Shown piece after piece: positions 34,333 through 45,723 of a DNA stretch of 64,000 nt; the stretch's first letter is position 1; each line of letters opens with the position of its first letter. The notes under the pieces were generated by a model. The model saw only the letters and a program-made list of their open reading frames with translations, was not told where the DNA came from and searched no databases. The translations under genes and the position numbers were made by a program. The DNA is from Labyrinthula sp. Ha (Eukaryota > Sar > Bigyra > Labyrinthulida > Labyrinthulaceae), in NCBI GenBank assembly GCA_015227615.1, contig JAALGZ010000003.1, forward strand, positions 1,364,001 to 1,428,000, given 5' to 3'.

Positions 34333-35934
34333 TTATCCCTTGGAGGTCTGTTTGACTTCTCTTATATTATAGTGCTTATCCTGCTCGTCTCGATACACCT
34401 CACCCCAAAGATTATCATAAACTCTTTTTCTATATACTATTTTTTCTGAAAAGGGATCTTCATAAGGGGATTGGTCCTCTATAGGACGATCTATATCTTT
34501 GTGTGTAAACAATCCCTCCGTTTGGGCAATTATAAAACACTTTTCATCCCACAGAAATGGACTTAAATTTAACCCACTTTCGATTGTCGTCGTCCAATCG
34601 TCGTATCCCACATGATCAGCAACATTTTCCTATACATTAGAACTTACCTCAAATACCTTTAGCCATGAAGTCTTGGCTAGAAAAGGGTTATTAGACCATC
34701 CAGCGTGTGTTGAGAATGTACTAGAAATAAGGGTATAAGACATTAGATTACCAGTATCCAGTTTCTCCGCAGGGCCACAAGAGGTTTTCATTAGCATACT
34801 TCTCTACCGGGTGCTTTAACCTAGGATTCACAAAAAGCTAAAACCTGTACCAATGTGTTGTTTCAAGTAATGAATGATTGGAAATATAAGGAGTCTTTCT
34901 CTCAAGAAGTTGATCTTCATTTCCCTATGATAACTCTAGAAACTATTAATACTTTCCATACGGAAGGATAGAAAGGTTCTCCCGGAGCATTTCGACTACG
35001 AAGTTTTACAACGTCGGCATCCAACCCACTAACAAGTTCAACTGCTTCACTTATACGTTCAAGAGATGTTTCTATGACTTCATTGTCAATATAAAAATCT
35101 TCTTCAACAAAGAGTACGAGATCACTAGTTGCAAATTCGACTAAGACTTCAAAAGCAGGAGCAATACCAACATTCTCTGAAGAAGCAAAGAGACTCATTT
35201 TTTCAAAGGAAATATTTGTTAATCTTTCATCTTCAATCTCTCCGGGCTCAAATCTCCTGATTTCTACATCCCTGTTCTTCCGAAATTTCACTTCTTGAAT
35301 AAATACAAAAATCTCAGAGGCCCTATCAAGTATACCAGAGTGCTTAAGGGAATTATAAGTGTTCTGAAACGATGCTTTTCCTCGGTGAACAAGTATCATC
35401 AGCGTCATTGTAACTTCACTCGTATCTCCCATGAAATCGCAATCAATACATTCTTGCTCTTTCCGCACACACTCTTTTGGATCAGAATTAGGATCAAAGT
35501 ACACTTCTGGAGGTTGAAACAATACACTCTGAAACTCAACAAAATCTTCAAGTGGGTAATCCAGCACCGGAAAATTCCCGTACTTCTCATATCTCTTAAT
35601 CTTTTCTGGTAATGTTGTGGCATTCATTTCTCTGGCTTGCTGTTCTGTCTTTGAGAACGCCGCAATCTTATGTCTTCCATAAGGTACCTTCTTCATTGTC
35701 ATCTCACTCATCGTTTCAGTACTAAAGCAACCTATGAATAAATCTTAAGTAAAATCAATAACCAAGCTCCACTGGATCAAAATACACAGAGTACAACACT
35801 AAGCATGTATAAGTGTCCACGGATATTCTCAAAGGCATCATTCTTCCTGGTTGATATGTATAGTTCTCCGGTGAATGAAAAACAAACTTTGACAACACTG
35901 TTGTCGTAACGAAAAAAATCAACAAAATCCTCAT
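34333..35934 (-). CDS. Secretory-pathway glycosyltransferase-like protein (GT-A, GT13-like), six exons
   Basis: Exons as read: 35934-35763, 35731-34953, 34924-34845, 34820-34752, 34720-34657 and 34629-34333. The introns are 31, 28, 24, 31 and 27 nt. The sum is 1461 nt, giving 486 residues. The N terminus MRILLIFFVTTTVLSKFVF is a signal peptide or anchor, so the enzyme should act in the ER or Golgi lumen. The core is a GT-A fold: TLMILVHRGKASFQNTYNSL as the nucleotide-sugar half, NVGIAPAFEVLVEFATSDLV, then VLFVEEDFYID with the metal-binding EED at about 267-269, like the EDD of N-acetylglucosaminyltransferase I. The later YCTFSTHAGWSNNPFL and AQTEGLFTHKDID resemble acceptor-side segments. The sugar and acceptor cannot be stated. 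Reading only the open frames would give two broken pieces. It lies 64 bp downstream of the EGF-7TM gene. Confidence 0.8.
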
Positions 35935-35998
35935 CTTCTTTTTAACGGTTAGATTTAAGAGTTAACACAAACGGCTAGGAAAGAATACATCAAGGTTT

Positions 35999-37145
35999 CT
36001 AGAAATATGTTGACAAACTTTGATTTGGATTAGCTGCTGAAGATTGAAGAGCTCTATCAAAGTAAAGTAAAATATCCTTGATAGCAAGAAGACCTGTAAG
36101 ATCTCTTGCCATTTGCCAAGGAATAAGAAACAGCTGAATACCCCCAGGTTTTGGAAACAACATTTTTGCAAGAAATAAAGGCCATTCATCAAATAGAAAA
36201 ATTGCTGCCATGGGAATGGATTGAATTAACAAAATAGTAACAGAAAAGGTAAGTCTAACAAAGCATTGTTTCACTAGATCTGCTTGTCGTAGAAGTTCTC
36301 GGTCATTAACGTTTGCAAGCCGATCTGTCAAAACTTTTCTACCACTATAAAGGTAGCCTGCAAGAATAACATATGTAAAAGGAACAACAAGAGCTATCGA
36401 ATATGGATTTCCTGATATGTAAATAGTTGTAAAAAGGGTTACAGGTATCAAAAACTGGAAAACTCGCACTAATTTTATTCGAAAGGCAAAGTAGGAACGC
36501 AGATCACTACTCAGGCTGCTTGCAGTCCCTAAATATAACCATGACATTGCCAACTGAAGGTTAGTTGTTACGTAAAGTATAGCCCAAGCGGCTAAAAGAT
36601 AGTTCATGGGAACCTCAAGGGCAAGATATTTACCATCCTTGTCAAAGAGCACGTCATGGGGCTTGAACAACATTGATATATAGATTGCGTTGGTTGCCAG
36701 AAGAAATGCAGCTACAAGAAAACAAAGATAAAGAGTTTGGGTTTTTAGAAGAAACATGTTTTTCTTGTAAACCTTGAAATTGAAAGAACTGATAAAAGTT
36801 TGCCCACGTGTTTGTTTACGGCTTCTTAATGGCTTTGTTGCTCTGTTGCGATTGCTGTCATTCCCAAGTGTTTCTAGAATGCTCCTTAGAGATATGAAAA
36901 TGTAAAACAGACAGAGGAAAATAACTGAAGAGCAGAGAATAAGTACAGCAATTGATCCTGGTCCTCTTTCATCGCAATTATCTCCAGTCCAACCAAAACT
37001 AAAGACTAATAAATGAAGGAGATTACTATCTGTGGCAGGTACATGCACTGTGGTTAGTGTTCTCCGCAAACCATAAGTTTTGATAACAAAATAGATTTCC
37101 TTCACAGTCAAAGTCATCTTGACATGGTTGCGAGAAGTTCAACAT
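35999..37145 (-). CDS. Seven-helix membrane protein with an N-terminal EGF-like module
   Basis: Exon 1 is 37145-37027 and exon 2 is 36998-35999, joined over a 28 nt GT-AG intron; together they encode 372 residues. The open frame running up to an ATG at 37117 is the wrong phase for the N terminus. The spliced N terminus is cysteine-rich: C8, C14, C20, C35, C37 and C48, ending CTCHRYFGWTGDNC, the classic YxGxxGxxC end of an EGF-like domain. Hydrophobic segments follow at about 55-77, 128-150, 171-193, 217-236, 239-257, 285-308 and 325-346, with a basic loop after the first (RNRATKPLRSRKQ). This fits an extracellular EGF module on a seven-helix body, possibly a receptor. I do not recognise the helix bundle as a named receptor family. 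No signal peptide is visible, so an extra upstream exon is possible. Confidence 0.72.
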
Positions 37146-40100
37146 TATTTCTAAGGCGAAAAGAAACCTTGGTGACTTCTTAGTAGTAATTATATCAACG
37201 CGCTTGGGAAACTAGAGAGATTGTTTTTTTGACCACTTTATTGAACCGGTATTATACTACTACTGGTCTTGGTCTTACCAGTTCGAGAGTTTCTGTTCTA
37301 TACTTTTGGTAATATTCTATTTTGAGGATAAGAGTGTATTCACATAACACTTAGAGAAGTTTAAGCTATTATGTTGAATTCAGTTGAGATATTGGTGCCT
37401 TAGGTGAAAGATCTACAGTGAAATATTATTCAATATATTTTTCTCTAATGATATCCTCTTTCTCAGAAAACTAGAGTGACTGTCGAGTGTTCCTTTGAGA
37501 ACTGGGTTGTTTGTGGATATGCTGTAATTCAATTTTATACCAAGTGTTATTTATTTCGAGACGGGATTTACATAATTGTTTTCATATTATTCATATCATT
37601 ATCTCGGATATATTGTATGTATTATTTCATACTTTAATTGGGTTCGAGATCTCATTTACATAGAATTTTACTCTTGGTTAAGAATATAGGTTAATTTCAG
37701 AGTAACACGTGTCATGAATTAGTTCCATATGAACTCTGAAACTATCTTTTTGAATTATAACAAAGAAGAATAATAAATAATAAGAAATTATATATTGACT
37801 GTAGAAACTAAAAGTTAAGAGAAGATATAGATGAAGATAGATACATACTTAAAAATTCACGAAACCTGATTTCTGAGATACTTTTTGTTCTAAGATAGTT
37901 ATTAAGATTAGTCAATAACCAAAATATCAGAGGTATTCATTGTAGGATTAAAGTGAAGTTACCTTGGTAACACCTCACAGTCTCTCAAAGTATTGATTTC
38001 GATCAACACAGAAGAAACTCGTGTATCAAGAGACTTTAGAACTATGTTTTGTCGCATATTCAGCTTTGAAATCGTAAACTTAACTCTATGACTGGACTCA
38101 CTGACCCAACATTAAACTTTCTTTCAAGATATTCTCTAGTGTTGTTAACACTTAAAAGTTCTATGAAAAAATTTATACCTATAACGTTTCCAAAAAAAAG
38201 CAAAAAAATGTATGCCATAGTTTTCTACAAAGCCTACCTATGACTTTCTAACCCATGGTCATGATAAGACTCCTTTCCTATTGGATTTCTTCGATTTTAA
38301 TATCGGAAACTTTATTGGTCCGAGTCTTTGATAAAACTTGGTCTCTTGCTTGCAATGGAGTAATAAGAGAGAAGCAATGTAAGGCACCTAGAAGTGCATA
38401 ATATGGTTGAAAGAAAGAAATATCTATTTTATACTAAGAATTCCACGAAGGAAAATTAAAAGTTTTGGGCTATCACAATTTGTTGATTAATTAACAATGT
38501 TTTGTCCAAGTTAGCTCAGATATTTCACAAGAACATGAATGTTCCATTTGGGTATTAAACAAAGTTCTACTGCCGTTCCTTCAGAACTTTTTGGATTCTA
38601 AAGTTTGTAGTATTATCTCTATGACATCGAAGTTTTCAATCTGAAAATTTTTAAACATTTTTTTATGGAAGAGAATAAAATGTAGGGCAGATATGTTTTT
38701 ATCTTAAGTCGCTCGTACAAATTGTACTCATCTCTAACGGTAATATGAAAACATAATTTGTAATCAAATATAAGAGAGTAACTGTGAAGGAGGTAAGGTA
38801 TCTAACTGATTAGAGAACCTTTAAAAATCAGTAATCTCATGAATTTCAATATAGACCAAGGAATGGTCAAAAGTAATTTTTTTAACAAACCCCGTCATTA
38901 TCGCAACTTAAAATTTTATTTGCTGTTGTACGGATAAGAGGCACTGACGCATCTAAAGAAGCACCATATTTGATGGAGCGAAGTCAACATACGATATCCT
39001 GAGTTCCTTATATAAAATTTACGATTCTAGCTGTCTTCAGTACCTGTTTGGCCTTAAACAAAAGCTTAAGGATTTGCCGTGGATCCTCAAGCTCAATGAA
39101 GTGTGCAAAAGTATCAAAATCTCCCATGTAACACAATGAAATGGCGTCTGATCACTCAGGATAATACATCGAGGTAAAGAAGAATTTATGCTTTCTTCGA
39201 GAAACAGATCAAATCTATATCCAACAAAGTTTGTATGAGTTCACTAAGGTATTACTGACATGCCGAGTTCTAGAAATTGCACATACTGCCTTGGTACATT
39301 AACACGTCTCATGCAGCTATGGTTCGCTTTAGGTACCAGTTCATTTCAAATTTCTGTACTTATTAATTAACCTCTCTTCAGAAGACATGAAAAAGTGCTT
39401 ATTTAGTTATTATATTTCTCAAACCTATCTCACAGTATTCTTAATTGGCTTAGGTAACGGGCAATTGTACATCAAAAATATGGGCCCACAGTAATAAAGA
39501 AATCACGCAGCGATTCTGAGCGCATTAGATTTATGGAAATGAAGAGTCACTCGCTGCGAGGATAAATTATGTAATGGTATGTCATAACGAGTTTTCACAT
39601 ACTTTTCTCATATCAAACTATAATGCAATTAAGGAGAGTGTGTAACGTATTAGTACGCACAAAATATTTAAAACCAAACTATGATATCATATTTGAGCTG
39701 TTAGTTTTATCCGTGGAACATTAATAGGTAGCTTAGTGGGTCCAATTTAGGTTATAAAATCCAGTCTAATCCAACTGCTTTTTCTGGAAAAAGAGTACAA
39801 AGAAACCAGGCAATTGCAAGAGTAACATAAGGAATATCAAATCAGAGTGCTGGGATATAGGTCAAAACCTGGTTCTATAATCAAGAACCGCTATTTGCAA
39901 AGATGTTCACACTGATCTAGTAGGGATAGAGACTGATAAGAAGCTAAAATTGTTTATTAAGTCATGTATTCATATAAATTATTGTGAATGTTTAGTTATG
40001 GGTTAAATTTTCGTCATCCCTTGCCAATTTTAGTTTTAGCATCAGTACTTAACAATAGTTTTATGTTTGTTTTGAGCCGATATGATGGGGTTCGTTATGA

Positions 40101-43100
40101 GAAGCTAACAAAGTTTGATCAGCTAGAAGGTCAATAATCCAGCAATTACTCTAAATTTTCTACATTGTAGCATAAACAGAAAAATATTTTAATATATCAT
40201 CACTAAATACAGCCGCTGCGGCGGGATGTCTCTTAGTTTCTTACACCATTGCGACATAGGTTCCGAAATATGTTTAATGTGAATGGTTTGATCTTGAGAC
40301 CTACCTTTCTATTTTGTACTTTACTACTTTAAAAATTCTGCTGAGAAATTAAATAAAGTTCCTAAAATATATATTGAGACTACTCAGAGTATTGCTGCTG
40401 CAATGAAAGAACTTTCAATTCAAAGATTGAACAGGGCAATTGGATATATTTGTTGAAACATAGATGGATATATAAGCATTACTATATCTGTGTGACAGGA
40501 AAGAATGAAACCGTGTATCTTAGCTACAACCCTATCACATACGACTTTTCTCAGAAAGAGAAAATACTTGTAGGTAGTACAGGATAAATTTCTCCAATCA
40601 CAAAATATGGTAGTTGAAATATTTTGTTCATGTATGGCAAGACAACAAATCCGGAACAAACATATTTTTACTAACTGTTACCCAATAAGTTATTATTTGT
40701 TGGAAGGTATTCAAATCCTTGGCTCTCAAAAGGTATAATCAGAAATTTGACGATATGCAAAGTAACGCTTTCAAGAATGATCTTAAGACATTTCGGGAAG
40801 AACTTCCTACAGTAGTCGTCAACATTTGAGTTGTTATGACTATTATTTATATACTATGTACAGAAAAGAAGCAAGAAAACTAGTTCCTTGATCATATGTA
40901 CAAGGAAATTCCCCGGGATATAGTTCTCGCCCACAGAACAGTGATAATATAGCAAATATAACACGTTAAAACCCTTGATATTGACCAGATTCTACAGGTG
41001 AAATGATATGTTCACAAATGGGTTTCTAATAGATTTGAAAGATATAAGCAAAATAGGAGTCATATCCTTAGTTTTTATATTCAAGTAACCACTAAACACC
41101 ATGATAGAAAGTTTTGTTCAGTTCCTTTTATAATCCATGGTTTCAGAACTGTTGTTTTTGATGTTTTCCCATTGTGCTTGGTTGTTTATTTTCCAGTATT
41201 AAATATCTAATGATAAACTAAGTGTGACAACATTTCATTTATTAATGCCTGGACATTATATATATTTAAGAGAATTAAAGTAGTAGGAGGTAAATATAGG
41301 CGCTAAGGAATTATCGTACCTGGTATATGGAATATTATCTGTAGCTCTAATAGTAGTAGTTGTGCCATAAACTCTAAATAAATCGGGTTCTTATCTCAAA
41401 TATTTTTGTGTATAAGTTTTCTTGTACAAACAAATTCCCTTATATATGAACTAATATATTTCTCCATATTTTCTTATTCTTCCTTAATTTGGCCTATTGA
41501 TGACAGAAACAAATTTAGCATTGGTGATACTTAAACTGTAGCCTTGTAAAATCCTTCACTAGATTATACCAGAACTAAGTAAGAATACCTTTTTGGGCAT
41601 TGAAATGAACTAGGAAAATACGAGTATAGAAGGCACTGGAAGAACGAAAAAAAATCAAATTTTGAAATCAATATAGCTTTGGTAGGTATTGGTACACAGA
41701 GACCAATATATAGCCTTTCATCTTAATATACATAGTACAGTTCGAAATGCACTGACAACATATTTTTTTCAGACGTAATTAAGTATATCTGTGCATATTC
41801 TTAGAAAACTTATTAAGCTGAAGAGGGTAAGTAAGAACCAAAAGCATGTATCAATGTAATTAACAAAGAGCATTAAAACATGCGTTTCATATGTTATCTA
41901 CTCCACTACAACCCAGCGATTATCCTGATGTTTCTCACAACCTAACTAAGCATGAAACACATCCCTCTCCGGATTAGCTCTATATAACTTGGTAGTAGAT
42001 GCCATATTTTAAAGAACCAGTATTAAATCGTGAAGGAAATAACCGAGTAAAGATCTGTTTGCAGATTGATTAACCCCGAATATTGGTTCACTTAGTATTG
42101 CCAATTACATATTAATAGGCTAAAAAGCAAAATCCCTAGCAGGGGCTTAAATTTCATCCGACAAAAGAGTGAAGCAGCCTCGGAAGTGCTTAATCACGAA
42201 CAGAAGAGATATTATATTGCCAAGGAGTCGGTTGAGTGTTTTCTCTACGGTTTGGAAATGCTTCCTCAGCGTTGAGCATAATAGTAAGTAAATAACATAA
42301 TATGTCTGCATTCTTAAAAAATATAAGTAATAGAGAGGCGAAACTATCTCAAGTTAGGGATTAGTATATATATATGTATCATCTTTGTAGATATAGAAGA
42401 GTCTGTATGCCTAGATTGGTTATCCAGAATCTTGTCATGAGCAGGGTTCATAGCTGATTGTAAGGTACTGAAACCAACACATTTGTGATAAACGGGCTAA
42501 TATTTCATCTCTAGACGGAGCTATCCCGTTACTTTAGTAAGCTCTGAGAATCTCTTTCTTATATGTTACTTACTTGGAACAATTTACATTATCCTTGATA
42601 TCATTGTTAACGATCTAATTTCCCATTGGTTTATGTATAGGGTTAGATAACAAAAAGAAATCGATGGTATATATCGTTTATTATCGTCAAAGCTTTTAAC
42701 TGTACCTACCGTTTAGCCACTTTAGTGCGCAAATGGTAGGTATCGCTATACTGTTAAGAATTTTTGTGCAATGTTATTTTGCAGCCTTTTGGAAAATTGG
42801 GTAAAGTCTACTTGATTTTGAAAACAAACTCAATATAAAATCAGATTAACATAAAAGTCTGAAATAACACCTTTGCAAACAGAAATTGAAATCAAGAGAT
42901 AAGAAAGATTGATTTTAACAGAAAAAAAATTAGCGTTGGCCGAAGCAACTTTCAGTCTGGTTCCCAACCCGTAGTTACAGGTCTTCTTAGTTAATGTGTG
43001 TAACTAATTCGGCTCAATTGATAGTAGGTGAGCTAAATTTGAAGTCAATTGAATAAGTAAATTAATTTGTAGGAATATATGGAGCTAAAACAGTTTCTTA

Positions 43101-45723
43101 TGCAATTAAGGTAGTTCATACCTGAAATATTTTCTTCGGTGAGTATTGAGTATTTTTCTCACATAGAAAAGAAGTAGAAATTATAAAACAAATTTATTTT
43201 ATAGTTACAAGAGAAAGAGAAAATGCACTAACACGTAATAGTATTAGGCTTATAATGAACAATTTATTTCCTGGTCAACCTTATTTTAAGCTTGAACTTC
43301 TATAGGTTTGTATTCTTTTAAAAACGTGTCGAGACAATACTTATTGGAGACAACAGCAATACAAATTTCACGAGTTTGCAGGATCAATGGAGTAAACATT
43401 ATTACCCATAGCACTAACGCTTATTAACGTAAGCCTTTTCAGCTGAGTTTTCTTAATGTTACTCAACATTTTTTTCGTTAATGAACCCGATTCGTAGATG
43501 CTCTCTCTTCGGCATTTTACTACCCGTCATAAGTAAGATACACTAAGTTTATGGAACAGGATATTGTGTTTGTCTCTGCAATAGTAGGGATTTATAGTCA
43601 TTCTTTTGCAGTTTTAGTCCCTTCGAATCTTTTCCCTAAATATTTCATTTGGCTATGTTACAGTTTCCAATTTATTATTTTAATGTTCTTGCCCTACAGA
43701 AATTTTGTAAGTAGCTGATCTTTGCTCAAATGTCTTTCTCACCAGTATAGCAAGCACTACCTTGTCAATAATAAGGGTTTTATGAATGTTGTTTCGCCAA
43801 AAACATAGTCTTGGTAGTCAAAAAATATATATATTTTGAAAAAATATCTGTTTACTGATTCTTCAGATGCAACTGTAGAAAAGTCTTTCCTTTTAATTAT
43901 AACCTAGCTACCAACCTTGGCTTTGATATCTACTTACTTGCAATTAGGTTTAACTAAGCTACAGCAGTTGGGAATCTAAAGATTTCTTAGGTTGTTCTAG
44001 CTTCTACGGGGCAAAGGTAGGGTACTATTTAATATTATCTTGATATATCAAATGAGTTTTGAGGATTTTTGATTTTAGCTCGAGTTTCTTTTTGAGCTTT
44101 TCGAGACACTTTGAATGAGTTTTGATAATATCATCAGTATCATTTGAGTTTTTGGCCATGGGGCCACTTTTTTTGATATATTGATGACTTAAGTTTTTGT
44201 ATATTTTCCAACTTTCTCACTTTCAAGCATAGCATAGCACTACTATGACGTCCTTCCCAGTTCAGGCGAATTGAACGTATGACCGATGCTCCATCTCTCG
44301 CGATGTCCCTAACTATTCTAGAAGGAGAATAACGGATGCGAAAGTTCTCAAGGAAAAGTCTTTTAGGATATTGATAGGGGCAAGGGAATACTAGCTTTTT
44401 TTGGAACCGGATTTGAAGACGAAATAAGTTAATACTTAGTATATAAACGAAATTTAGGGAGATTCTTTTCCCACAGAGTTCCTCTCCTCATAGACATAGT
44501 TTGAGTAGATTGAGTTTTAGGTTTAAGTAGTTTAAATATTTTGAGCTGAGTATCTTTGTATTCATTTATTGTGAGGTTCTGGTAGAAGTAAAAATTTTAT
44601 GAATTTCATAGTGAAAACTCAAAGTGCATCTACTCTGTCTACACAATGAGATTGAATTTGTAGCTTTGAAGCTTAGCTTTCATCAAGCTGCTTGTAAAAG
44701 TTAAGAAAATGTACAAACTAACGCTGAAGACTTAAACTTGGTCCAGTTTAAGGTTCCACATTTGCACTGTTAGGGAGTTAATCTGTAAGAACAAATAGAA
44801 TGCGACCAAAATAATAAAGATTCCGGTTAAGCAAATTTAATTCTCATCAATTGGTTTTATCCATTTTCTTTCTTTCTCCCCTCAAACACGTAAATATGGA
44901 GACTCAAAACAATGAAAACTTGAAAACTCAAACAAGATTTGGCAAACGGACATTGGGCCACATGGACTAAATCTGATTTGAGGACTTTCAACATATCAAG
45001 AGACTCAAATATCATTTGAGGAATATCAAAACGCCAAAAAAATCAAAACTCTAAAATTTTGATAACACCATTTGAGTTTTGATATTTTTCCCTTAAAAGG
45101 CACCTCTAGATGAAGGGACTTCTCTTGATCTGCTCGCCGCCTGCCAGCTTCTGTGACCTTGGTCTTCAACAGCTCACAGTATGACGATATCTTCGTTTAT
45201 TTTTGCCCTTCTCGTGTTGACCATCTTCTTTGGTTCTTTTTACTATTCGACTCACAAGAGGTTGAAACAAGCCCGGCACTTACTTATCAAGGGGTTCCCA
45301 TAGCACTGACAATTGAGACCATTCTCCTAACTGCCGAGAGCTAAATTTCTCTCTCAATACAGAAAACTATTTAAGATTATACAATTCCAGTTTTTGTTTG
45401 TTTTTTTAGCTTGGTATGGCTTCTTATATTCCTGCTCCCATAGTTATTTTGTTTACTTCCGGTTCTTTGCAGCTTGATATGGTTTCACTCACTCGGTATC
45501 AAATTTCCGGTATTGAAGAACCCTTTTAAAGCCCGGTTGTGTCCTTAGATAACGGCCCATTGAATCTGCCAAAACGGTACACCAACCTATGACCGAATCG
45601 GGCAGCTAGAAAGTCCCCGTATAAAACATACTAAACAACACTGAATTAGAAATAAGTAAAAGAAAACCCTTATAAAAACAAAACTGCACTAAACATAACC
45701 CCTCCTGAAAAGTTTAATACATA
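37146..45723. other. 8.6 kb gene desert
   Basis: No open frame above 79 codons occurs here except one of 63 codons at its right end, and none has recognisable similarity. The inverted-repeat element at about 44.03-45.10 kb is listed separately. The remainder is AT-rich sequence with no tandem array, RNA gene or coding relict that I can identify. Confidence 0.45.
44030..45095. repeat. About 1.07 kb element with imperfect subterminal inverted repeats
   Basis: Both ends are dense in GAGTTTTGA-like words in opposite orientation. The left end has TATCAAATGAGTTTTGAGG, TTTTTGATTTTAG and ATCATTTGAGTTTTTGG, then GGCCATGGGGCCAC at 44153-44166. The complement of the right end has TATCAAAATTTTAGAGTTTTG, CAAATGATATTTGAG and then GTCCATGTGGCCCAATG (from 44952). 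The arms are roughly 120-140 bases, and the interior has no coding frame. This suggests a non-autonomous DNA element of MITE or foldback type. Exact ends and a target duplication are not resolved. Confidence 0.42.

Noticed and set aside
34630-34647. An 18 nt intron (GTAAGT...ATAG) as the last glycosyltransferase intron
   Set aside because: A 27 nt intron starting nine bases earlier keeps the same phase and fits the size class of the other introns better. Both remain possible without cDNA.
37027-37117. Open-frame start MTLTVKEIYF for the 7TM protein
   Set aside because: This phase gives no EGF-like signature, while the alternative phase joined over a 28 nt intron gives a continuous cysteine-rich module with the correct total length.
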